DNA of 64,000 bases from Paulownia fortunei (Eukaryota; Streptophyta; Magnoliopsida; Lamiales; Paulowniaceae), in the NCBI GenBank assembly GCA_019321725.1, contig CM033110.1:868001-932000 (forward strand). The letters are read 5' to 3'. The notes beneath the pieces are model-generated. The model saw only the letters and a program-made list of their open reading frames with translations. It was not told the DNA's origin and did not search any database. The position numbers and the translations under genes were made by a program. Below are positions 43,038 to 52,912 of this stretch, one piece after another; the first letter of the stretch is position 1, and each line of letters begins with the position of its first letter.

Positions 43038-44890
43038 TCAAAACCACAATTTGAACAATGGTTTTTTCTCTTCCTCGGTTTTCTTTTCATCTGTTGTTTC
43101 AGGCTCAGATTTCTCAGCTGGTTTCTTTTCCTCAGGTTTTTCTTCTACCTTCTCTGATGTTTCAGGCTTTGCAGTCTCAGCTGGTTTCTCTTCTGTTTTC
43201 TTCTCATCAGATGCTTCGGCTTCTGTTTTGTTTCCCTCAGAATTTTCAGGCTTTAGGCCATCTGTTGCTGGTGCTTTCTCTGTTTCGACCACATCAGCAA
43301 CTGGTTCAGGAGATTCTTGGGGCTTGGCCTCAGTTGCACCTTCTTGTTTCACTTGCTCTGATGTGTTCTCAGGCGAGCCCTTCTCCCCTTCACTCTATAA
43401 AAGTTTTCAATCAATTTTAGACATCTCAAATAAACATGAGGTCCAGAAGAAAACATCTCAAGCTCGTAAGTTAATTCGATTTGTCTTTAAAATGCCCTGA
43501 GGTTAATCACCTAGTGAGTATCTCGGAAGTCTTGAAAAGGCCCTGAGCTTAATCTAGACCGATGTAATTATCTAAAAATTTAAATAAACCATCTGAACAC
43601 ATACTATAGCTGTGATTTTGACATAAGCATTCAGACAACCATTAAAATTTATACTCTGTTATACAACAGTAAAATGATAAGTTACCAGACAACACAGGCT
43701 GATACTGCCTAAAGCATGAATGAATTTCATCTCACTTCTATCAAGGCGACTGCAAAACAAATGAAAACAAGAACAAGGCAGACATTTTCTTGATTACAAG
43801 AGCAAGAATCCTGACAGAGAAAGACAAAACCACAGAGGTGCAGAACACAAGTGGTGGGATGTTTCTGTAACCTGTTTGGGTGTCCTTTAGGCCAAAATCC
43901 AACAGATAATGCCAAAGATTGTTACTAAGATTCCAAAGTAATATATTCTAGTCAAGCAATTAATATCCAAACAATGCATCATAACCAAACAAAACCACAA
44001 CTAAAAATTGCAGCAAAAAAGCCATCTTTTAGTTGAAAGCATTTTGAGAATCTTGAGAACAGATGAATGATCCAGGCTAAACAACACAGAGAATTCACGA
44101 GATGCACCAGCTTTAATAATAGTGGAATGCAGATCTTAATGTACAAAGAAATATACCGTGTTAGCATAATTTAATTGATTTTTTTTCCCTCTTTTATACA
44201 TGCCTTCTAAAGGGTTGTCTATAAAAATCAATGAACTGGCAGAAAACAAAAAAAATGTCATTGAAGTAAACACCCCCTACCCTACCCTACCCTACCCCAC
44301 CCCACCCCCTAAAAATCGAACTTATAAGAGAGCAGAACAACATTTCCACGTAATTATCACATCAAACAACCACAATCCAGATTGAAGATAATAACAACAA
44401 ATAAAGAGCATTCAACACTTCCATTATGTAGGATAATGCATTTTAGTGAAAAAAAAAAAACTAAAGAAAAGGATTTTCTTACCTCAAATGATCTAACTTT
44501 GTACTCTAATTTATTATAGATATTTCACTTTTTCTTTCTTTTTCTTATTGTAATGCAAGATCCAAACATAGCCCTTTTTCTTTTTCAATGGGATCATGAG
44601 GACGATTGAGCTACATTCTAGCCTCAAACAGATACATAAATGGTAAAAATTAATACTGAAATATATGTGCAGATACACGCACAGAGATATATATAATGTG
44701 TATATATACATACGTATGAGTTTACCTCCTTGAACAAGTGACCAAGCGATTGGTGCTTGGCTTCATCGCCATCCGCCGCCGCCGGCGCTTCATCCTTCTT
44801 GTTGACCTCTTCTTTGACCTCAGCCTCTTCTTTCACCGGAGCGTCGCCGGCGTTCTTCAGCACCTCAAACTTGGACGTACACGCTCCCAT
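43038..44890 (-). CDS. Small Glu/Lys-rich protein with N-terminal MGAC acylation signal
   Basis: Two exons on the minus strand: 44726-44890 and 43038-43394, both phase 0, giving 173 residues. The N-terminus MGACTSKFEVLK has Gly2 and Cys4 in the arrangement used for N-myristoylation plus palmitoylation, so attachment to the plasma membrane or another membrane is likely. The middle and C-terminal parts are dominated by Glu, Lys, Ala, Pro and Thr, with loose internal repeats built on EKPAE/EKKPAEK and ending in DEKKTEEEKKP; this should be intrinsically disordered. The last residues PLFKLWF are abruptly hydrophobic and aromatic. A similar short hydrophobic patch, SLGHLF, ends exon 1. I do not recognise a named family. 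The 1.33 kb intron carries a G-quadruplex tract. The leader upstream of the ATG is GAGA-rich (44960-45010). The opposite strand is open over much of exon 2, but that is a composition shadow. Confidence 0.8.
44273..44310 (-). repeat. CCCTA/CCCCA tract, G-quadruplex-forming in the sense strand of an intron
   Basis: On the plus strand this reads CCCCCTA followed by CCCTA units and CCCCA units. On the minus strand, the sense of the MGAC-protein gene, it has at least seven runs of three or more G separated by 1-2 nt, so the pre-mRNA could form a stable quadruplex. The unit is 5 nt, not the 7-nt plant telomere unit. Confidence 0.85.
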
Positions 44891-45775
44891 TTTCTCTCAC
44901 AAAATCTTCGTATATGCTTTTTCTTATCTCTCTCTCTCTAAAGCAATTGAAAGCTTTAAGTTTTTAGAGAGAGAGTAGAGAGAGAAGGAAAGACAGAGAG
45001 AGATAAAGCGCGAATGCAATGGCAGACAAGAAGAATGAGATGAGAGAGACAGGAAGGAGGAGAAGTAGAGTTAGAATTTATAGGAGAGGGGGCTCCAAAA
45101 CGCCATTGCAGGTGCAGCGTTGGTTTTGTCCCGACGTTCATCATTCTATAATTTCTACGGTTCTGAGATATTAATGTTTGACCCTTCATTAAACCACTGA
45201 TCCTTAAGAACTCACAACTCCAGTAATCTTTGAACCTTATTTTCTTCATAAAAATATAAAATAAAATAAAATTTAAAAAGTATTAGTTATTATTACTCCA
45301 TCCTTAAATAAATAATGGAATAAATTATTATTTAAATTTAATTTAAATAATTTATTAAATTTAAAATTATTATTTAAATTTTGTTCGATTGTTAGTGAAT
45401 AACTTAATTTGAATGAATTTTAGTCAAATGGAATACAAATTAAATTAAAATAAATTGATATTCTTTACATATATATATATATATTATAAACTATTAAGTC
45501 AAATTCAAATTGAATTTTATATTTTATAGATTGAAAAAATAAAAAAAAATATTTAAATTTAATTTATTATATTTAATAAATCAAATTTGAAAGAGTTTTT
45601 AGGGATCATTTTCAACTTGAATTTCAAGTACACTGGTTCATGTTTCCACCCTACCATCCAACAATGAAAATTCATATTTCAATTTGTTGAAATTTTAAAT
45701 GACAAGTTAAAATGTGGAAGTTTTGATTAATTAATATTTTTAACATAGTATAGCATTGCTTTCAAAACGGACCAA

Positions 45776-46140
45776 ATGGGCCTATTCAATTAAGAATGGG
45801 TGGCTAGTTCGATCTGAATGGCTTTAATTAATTAGATTTTTGATTAAATAAGTTCAAATTATTTTTTCTAAAAAATTTGAATTTGATATTTGATTATATA
45901 TATATGGTTATCGAATTTTAAATTTTGTGTGATGTATTTTTTATTTTTTTTTATATTTAAAATTTAATACATAATAATTAATTTATTACATTACCACTTT
46001 ACATAATATAATAAAAAAATATAATCAATTTTTATTAAATTGGTTGCAGCGATTCAAGTACCTATTCGATTGATTGAACTATTGTTGGTCAATACCAATT
46101 TAATCACACGTGCGATTATAAAAATATTATTTAATAGTAT
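45776..46140 (+). repeat. Dispersed repeat, copy A
   Basis: This AT-rich block shares a long alignable stretch with 59100-59510 in the same orientation: both have acataataatta, then a variable ATTACATTA-type segment, atataataaaaaa, then tcgattgattgaac or gattcgattgatta, a ggtcaa or gatcaa segment and finally cgattataaaa. Its flanks have mixed GATC/ATTGA motifs typical of plant interspersed repeats. It has no coding capacity; class unknown. Confidence 0.6.
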
Positions 46141-48369
46141 CATATTATTATTTAATTGAGATAATACTTTTAAAAATATAATTACTATTATAAGACATGA
46201 GACATTGAAAATCCCAAAAAAGATATTTAACAGTATTCTTCCCCCCCGCCCCTCCACCCCTCTTCAAAGGGCCTATTTTTATACCCATTATGACATGATT
46301 GCAATATTTTTATAAATTCTATTATTTAATAAAACATTGTATTTTTTGAAAATTAATATATTCTCAATTTATTTTTCCTACTTACTGAAACAATTTGGAA
46401 AATCAATATACAAACTTCAAGGGCATGTATGTCTCTAGAGAAAATAAGCATTCTTGTTTATATTCATGACATCTAACAAAAATTTTGATGTCATCATCTG
46501 GAAAATCAATATTTTCCTAATTCCATATTTTAATTTAACTTTCTTGATAAATAATTAGAGAAAAATAACGTTTATTCTTCTTTTAAATTCTAAAATTTAG
46601 ATGTATTTCTTGGTAAAGTAGCAAAGTAATACCAATGGTTTAATGATTTCGACAAAATTAACCTTCCTATATCTTTTTTTTTCTTTTTAAATAAAAAAAC
46701 ATTTTTTTTCTTTTTTTTAAATAAAAAAACCCATTTGTATATTAAAAACACGTGCTTGCACGACTGCATACCTAATGCAAAGGAAATAATCGATATATAA
46801 ATCTACTAAGTATAGTTTTGAGTAAAAATATAAGATAATCGATAAAAAAAAAAAAAACATTCTATTTAACATATTTTATTGGAAAAATATCTAATCCTAA
46901 CAAAATAAAAAAGAAAACTATATCCAACCAACTTTGTTCAAATGATAGAACATCAAACAATAGTTTTTCCCTAAACAATAGTCATAGGTTTGAGTTATCG
47001 AAACGGAATGAGAGAGATTGAAAGTGGCAGTCGCTTCCTCTCAAATTTATATAAACATAATTTTTTTTTATTAATTTATTAAAAATTAAAAATTAATCCT
47101 TCAAAAATAATAAAATTATCTTTTTGTTCATTATTTAAAAAAAAATTAGTCTCACTTTTTAATATAAAAATTTCTGGCTCCATCTTTAGTAGTCACACGC
47201 TTATCTAATCTTGGAAAAAAAGACACCAAAACATGTATGAGTTGGCCATGTTATCTTGGTTGAGACCTTGAGACCATGCCTATTAAATGTTGTTTGTTGG
47301 TCCCATGATCCAAGTTTTAAGTGAACACCCAATGTGAACTTTTTCATGGATGAATGATTTATTCAAAGTAGTATCTCACTTCCTCTTTATAACTTTGCTA
47401 ACATAATTATTGAATATTCACTCATTTCCACAATAAATAAATAAATAAATAAAATCTTGTAAGTATAAAGTAATAATTGGATTATGATATAGCATATATA
47501 ATATATATTCTTTAAATCCTAAATTTATCACTTTTATTTTATTTTCGACATATTTTAAAATAAGGCTTAATTTCCATTTTTGAATATTTTCATTAAAAAA
47601 ATACCCTCTTTGTTCCAATAATGATGTGACACCGCTCTTTTAGTTATTATTTTTTAAGATAATAATGAACACATACTCTAATTTTTTTCTTTTTTTTTTT
47701 CAATTTTCATATAAAATTTTGTCTAGTCAAAATGGACACAAATTCAAGACAGGTAAATAACAAAGGATTTTTGGGCCAAACTAGATTGGACAAGAACACC
47801 AATTATGGCCCATTAGCAGTCAGTTTATCATATGTATTGGCCCATAAATCCAAGATAAAGAAGATTGTGTTATTTTCTTTAATTAGAAGCATATTAACAA
47901 AATTCTTCAAATTTTTGAAAATAAATTGAATAAAATATGATTTTTTAGAGTATGTAGGAATTCTGTGTATATGTTTCATATATAGTAATATGACAAAATC
48001 TTTTAAAATTTTCAGTACTACAGAGATTTATTTTCAAATTTTATTCCTATTCTAATAAGAATACATCCTAACTTGTTTTTCGACTTTTTCAATACATACA
48101 TAAGTTTACTAAATAATATAATTTTTATTGACAATCTTTACAAATAAATGCATTATTTTATAAAATTATTAAGTACTCAGTATCGATATATACCCGAATT
48201 AGTTGCGAAATTTAAGAAAATATTTTATTATGTAAGTGAGATTTTATCATATTTTTTCTTTCATTATCCCGAATTACGAATTTTAAGAGATAACAAATTA
48301 TTTTCAAATTTTGAATGTATTACTATGATTGGAAGTACGTGTATATATATATATATATAGGTAATATAT

Positions 48370-48536
48370 AAACTTTTATTTTATTTTATATTTGATTATT
48401 TTCCAATGACATCAATTTTTTTTCATAAATCTTCTTATATATATATATATATATATATAAACTTTTATTTTATTTTATATTTGATTATTTTCCAATGACA
48501 TCAATTTTTTTTCATAAATCTTCTTACATTATGCAC
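48370..48536 (+). repeat. 89-bp-period tandem duplication with AT microsatellite between copies
   Basis: The 69-bp unit from aaacttttattttattttat to tcataaatcttctta occurs at 48370-48437 and again at 48459-48526, essentially identical, with a (TA)n run separating them. A parallel (TA)n run precedes the first copy, so the duplicated unit includes the microsatellite. Confidence 0.9.
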
Positions 48537-49156
48537 ATGTATTACCAAGTATGAACTAATTTGGAAGCATGTTCATATATAAGTAATCAAGTAGTGTAGC
48601 CACATATATGTCAAAAAAAAACAACAACTATTTCTGTTTAATTTCTTCTCCTCCATTACCCCTTCTTTTTTTTTTTTTTTGAAATTCTTCTTGAAAGATT
48701 ATAGTGTTTATTTTTCTGTTATTATATAAAGATCATAAATCCTACATTTTCAACATAAATATAAAATTATGATTTCTCATAAATATATTTCATTGATCTT
48801 TCACCCTTTCCATTTTATAAAGAAAAGTTGCTATATTGATGTCTATAATCTCCAATTTCATTTTTGTAATGCAAGTCCAAAAATTTGCTTGTGTAATTGC
48901 TATTAATTTCGTACAAAAAAAAAAAAAAGGTCTTGCCATTGAGTTTCCTAATACAATATTGCCTTTTCTAAATAAATATATGTGCAATGTGCACAATCAT
49001 GTAGTATTTTATGCTTATTTTAAAGCAAAAACCTCATATCAATCATCAGATCAACTTTGGTCAAACTCAAATCAACCACCTGACGAGTAAATTAAGTTGG
49101 GTTTAATCAAATCGGATCTGGAATAAAATTTTCAGACTATCGATTATATATGAACC

Positions 49157-52009
49157 CTATGCAGTAATCTCTTCCTTTGGTCCTCCACATGCTTTCTCAG
49201 CATCACCAGGTGGTTGACATGCCCATTTTGCCCTTTCTTCCTCCTTAGTCTTTCCCCATAACACAAAATAAAGCCCTCCAACTAGCAGAAGTGCTCCCAA
49301 AACACTGTCACATAATTGAAAAACAAGAAATCAGTATACTATAATCCAGTGTATGTGCATCGATGTAGTAGATGTATATGCCCAATGTCCCGTTTGGTCT
49401 CAAACGGGACTAGTAGATGCCCGTTTGGTCTCAAATGGAACATACTTGATATGGCCGTAAATGCTATATCTAGTGCACGTAGAATTAAGTAATTAAGTAT
49501 ATAGTCACCTTCCAAAACTAATAATCTCCCCAAGACGAATGCCGATATGAGGATTGTAAAGACCATGATCAGTGGAGTGGTCATGGCTAGGAAAACTGGA
49601 CCTTTCTTCTCAACAACCCATGTTTGAAGGTAAAATGTAACACCAGTAACCACTATTCCCTGTCAAAGAGATCAAAGTCTTTCAGTTTATATGAATTCTT
49701 GAACAAATTTTTTTGCTTGTAATAAGGAGAATTAATATGACTAAAGGGATTTACAAATTGGCTTACACAGTAGGCTACTGATAGAAGTCTGATGTTCCAT
49801 CCAAGTTGCCAATCATTAGGGTCTCTTGTAAAAGCAACAGCAACTATGAATGACTGTATTGTGCTTAAAAAGCACTGCAGAGTTGTCAATAGCAGCTTTG
49901 AAGGGTAACTTTTTAGTACTCTGCCCTATATTCCATAATCATTAAAAAAATAAAATTCAGATCATGATGACAAATATATGGTGACTAAATGTACTGTTTT
50001 TGGAATGTGAAAGCTATAAATTGTCTTAATTGGCAAAGTTGGGATATGATAATCAGACCTGTAATACTAGCCAAAAAGCCCAAGATAAGTTGGAAAGTAG
50101 CATAAGAAAGACACCCTTAATCCAAGTTTTGGCAGAAGGAACTTGGTCTTGAAGTTGTTGTAAGTGGTTGTTTATCAAGTGATGGTGCAGCAAGATTTTC
50201 AAGAAAGGGCCCCTGTAGAAAGCAATGGTTGCCACTCCTCCTATGCAAAGTGATACTCCTGCAACCTTCATCATTCCAGGGCTTGTCCTTATGTTCAACC
50301 TCTCTATCCTGTGTTTATACACCCAACCCATATTAATTAATCCATACAGTCACAAAAATATTTATATATATTGTTTGTTAAATAATAGAATTCAAAAACA
50401 AAGCAAGCTACTCGATATTTATATCATTAAAAACGATTTGAGTTTAATTACTCGAACTACTCGAGCTTGATTCATACTACTTGAACGCGATTTTAGCTCG
50501 ATTCGAATAAAACTTGTTTAAGGTTAATTTGATTAAGTATCAAATTAAGTTTAAATATAATTTTTGAAACTTAATAAAAAATTAAATAAATTTAAATAAT
50601 AACGTGTTCGATTCCACTCAATTCATTTTTAGCCCTATTCAAGATGGGTCATCGCTAGTTCATTAAGATATCAAAACTAATAAAAAAACATATATCTGAA
50701 TTCTTAATTCTTATTTTTCTTTTTGTGGAAGTATTGAATCTATTGAACGACAAGAAATTCTCATTAAGGGCCAGCTCAAATGATAAAGATATTTGCTTTA
50801 TTCCAATATGTAAAATGCATTTGACTAGAAAAATATACAGATGAGGTGATGGGATTGAGAAAGGAAAATGATTGTCATATCATTATACTTTAGAATATTT
50901 AATTACCTTATTTTATTAGGAGAATACCAAGAATAATTTTATTAATTTAGTTTATTTCCTTATTTGATATGTAAAGCTTAGAGATAGGCTCACTTTTTCA
51001 TTGAAACACCTTTGATGAATGGAATTGAGTACTATTAAACTTTCTCTAGAGTTGATATTTTAATTTAGTTTAATCTTAATAAGTTAAATTTTAGTGTGGT
51101 TGTTCAAAAGAAGTATGGTCATATTTTTTTTTTCCTTTTTTGGTGGGTGGGAGGGTTGGGGGGGGGGGGGGGGGGGGTCATGAGGGGTTTAAAGAGCTAA
51201 GTAATTTTATTGTTTGGTCATTGCTGTCCCACATCATATTCCTTTCCCCTTGACCATCTGAAATGTGGCTTCTCTTACAATGAGAGCCAAATGAAGAATA
51301 AATGCTTAATATCTTTTTTGGGGATGTGAAATTAATCAACTTTTACCAAAAAAATAAATGAATGAACTGTATATTTGACTTATGTAGGTGAACAATGCAA
51401 AACATTTGGTATATACTAAAAATAATAATACTTTTTCCTTCCTATGTTTTAGATTCATTAAATTATTTAAATCTCAAGGGAAGATAATAATTTAATTACA
51501 TAATGCATGCAAACAGTTATCTTAACAAATTCTGGGTTTAAATTAAGACATTAATTATAATTACTATTGTATTTTATCACAATTTATCCTTTTATTATCA
51601 GCTGAGCTTAACTACTATTATCTTGAAAATCAAAACAATTTCCTTCATTCTTAAGTGACATCAAGAATCAAAATCCTCCTCCCCTAAAAAAACTTTTGAA
51701 CTGAAAAATCCTTTTTTTTTTTTGCCTAATTAAAGGAAATTAAGCAGTGATTAATTATCCTACAAATATTTTATTCCTCAGAGCAAAGAGGGTTCTAATT
51801 TGCATAGTAAAAAAAGTAAATAAATGTGAAAGTCCCATAATTTATATATTTTTACCTTAATAAAACTGCAAGAAAGAAAGTTATAACAGGAAGGGTATTG
51901 GAAGTTGCAGCCCCCAAAGATGCAGATGTATACTTCAAAGCTACACCAACAATATCTAAGCTCATTGTAATCCTGCAACAACACCACAATACCATTGTAC
52001 CTTCAAATT

Positions 52010-52040
<31 letters not shown>

Positions 52041-52041
52041 C

Positions 52042-52136
<95 letters not shown>

Positions 52137-52798
52137 TGAACATACCCAAATAGACTAAGCATGAAAATCTTGATGAAGATTGAGAAAGACAATGGTGGAG
52201 CACTTCTCCTGCAAACCCAAATCACTATATTTCAATGCTACCAAAGTATTCAACACAATAATTGCCATCAATAATAAAGATAAGACTCTAAAACTATTAG
52301 AAAATACACATATTGATAGACCCTACGATATATATTCATAAGGGCACAATAGTTAATTAAATAAATTTATGAAAATGACTTTCTTTAACACACCTATTCT
52401 TCCACATGATAATATAACTTTTTTTACCTCCTATAACTACCCTTTTCCTTCATTTTTTCAAAATTGCTGATTTGGCGGTCAAAATATTTTTACTGTATTT
52501 AACTACTTGTTTGTGTTGCAGACATATCATTCACATTCAAAAAAAAACATGCCCTTTACACCTTGACGGTCGGAAGATCACCACATCACATATACATACA
52601 TATAAGTTTAACATATTGTACTTACCATTGGAGGAAGATGGCAATGGGGGCTAAGAAAAGAGTTGCAGTAGCTTGTCTGTAGAAAACAAACACGTAAGTA
52701 TTCATTCCCACGTCAAAAGCAAGCTTGGTTAGCAAGAAATATCCAGCATAAATGGACTGTATCACAAGAACCACCAGAAATGGCTTGTTTTCCTCCAT
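49157..52798 (-). CDS. WAT1-related protein (EamA/DMT superfamily), second copy, frameshifted as written
   Basis: Same family as the gene at 39954. Exons on the minus strand: 52626-52798, 52146-52208, 51856-51972, 50059-50308, 49767-49925, 49509-49659, 49157-49304. It starts MEENKPFLVVLVIQSIYAGY. Signatures include SAPPLSFSIFIKIFMLSLFG, MSLDIVGVALKYTSASLGAA, DWQLGWNIRLLSVAYC, and KKGPVFLAMTTPLIMVFTIL. Exon 49509-49659 is 151 nt, whereas the matching exon of the other copy is 152 and phase requires 152. One G (plus-strand C) is missing in the run at 49528-49531, just where the family has LGEIISFGS. As written, the frame ends early in the last exon, losing the tenth membrane span; with the normal phase the protein would be 353 residues. 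Intron 2 is mostly microsatellite. Substrate unknown. The family call is secure, the frameshift may be an assembly error. Confidence 0.9.
49388..49441 (-). repeat. Short duplicated hairpin in WAT1 intron 6
   Basis: TCCCGTTTG-GTCT-CAAACGGGA is a perfect 9-bp stem with 4-nt loop (49388-49409). A second copy, cccgtttggtctcaaatgga, follows about 9 bp later (49420-49439). The CCCGTTTGG core resembles plant MITE ends, so this may be a relic or a footprint. Confidence 0.6.
51140..51177 (+). repeat. G-rich tract ending in about 20 consecutive G
   Basis: GGTGGGTGGGAGGGTT followed by an uninterrupted G run at about 51158-51177, within the third intron of the second WAT1-related gene. The G-rich strand is the template strand of that gene. 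Confidence 0.9.
52016..52133 (-). repeat. (TA)n-(GA)n compound microsatellite filling WAT1 intron 2
   Basis: About 22 bp of TA repeats followed by close to 90 bp of GA repeats (one interruption, ggaga, near 52077). It takes up most of the 173-nt intron 51973-52145. In the sense direction it is (CT)n then (TA)n, a long polypyrimidine tract. Confidence 0.95.
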
Positions 52799-52860
52799 TC
52801 AAAAACCTTCTTTCTCTGCAATAATTTTTTTGTGTGTGGAGAAAATCTCTGGAAATTAAG

Positions 52861-52912
52861 GTATATATATAGGGCTCTGAAGTGTGAACACGAACCTCTG
52901 AAAAGCCACGTG
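52861..52912 (-). promoter_or_regulatory. Promoter of second WAT1-related gene: TATA box and G-box
   Basis: On the minus strand a TATATATATA box lies at about 52871-52862, some 65 bp upstream of the ATG at 52798. A perfect G-box CACGTG is at 52907-52912, about 40 bp further upstream. G-boxes bind bZIP and bHLH factors in light and ABA responses; the role here is inferred from position. Confidence 0.55.

Larger units (their letters stand above)
44891..49156. other. AT-rich spacer with dispersed repeats
   Basis: About 4.3 kb. The left end is the GA-rich promoter/leader of the MGAC-protein gene. The rest is very AT-rich. It contains a dispersed repeat at 45776-46140 (see separate entry), a C-rich tract at 46241-46260, poly-T and poly-A runs, a TAAA/AATA tract at 47436-47452, and a tandem duplication at 48370-48536. 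No gene is recognised. Confidence 0.6.

Noticed and set aside
42880..43500. Long plus-strand open frame (about 206 codons, Ser/Phe-rich)
   Set aside because: It is the antisense of the Glu/Lys-rich exon 43038-43394; GAA/AAG codons read backwards give TTC/CTT, so the frame stays open by composition. The sense frame has proper splice sites and a joined first exon.
44273..44310. Interstitial telomere repeat
   Set aside because: The unit is CCCTA/CCCCA (5 nt), not the plant telomere unit CCCTAAA.
51962..52225. Minus-strand frames made of Ser-Leu repeats
   Set aside because: They are translations of the (CT)n microsatellite in WAT1 intron 2.
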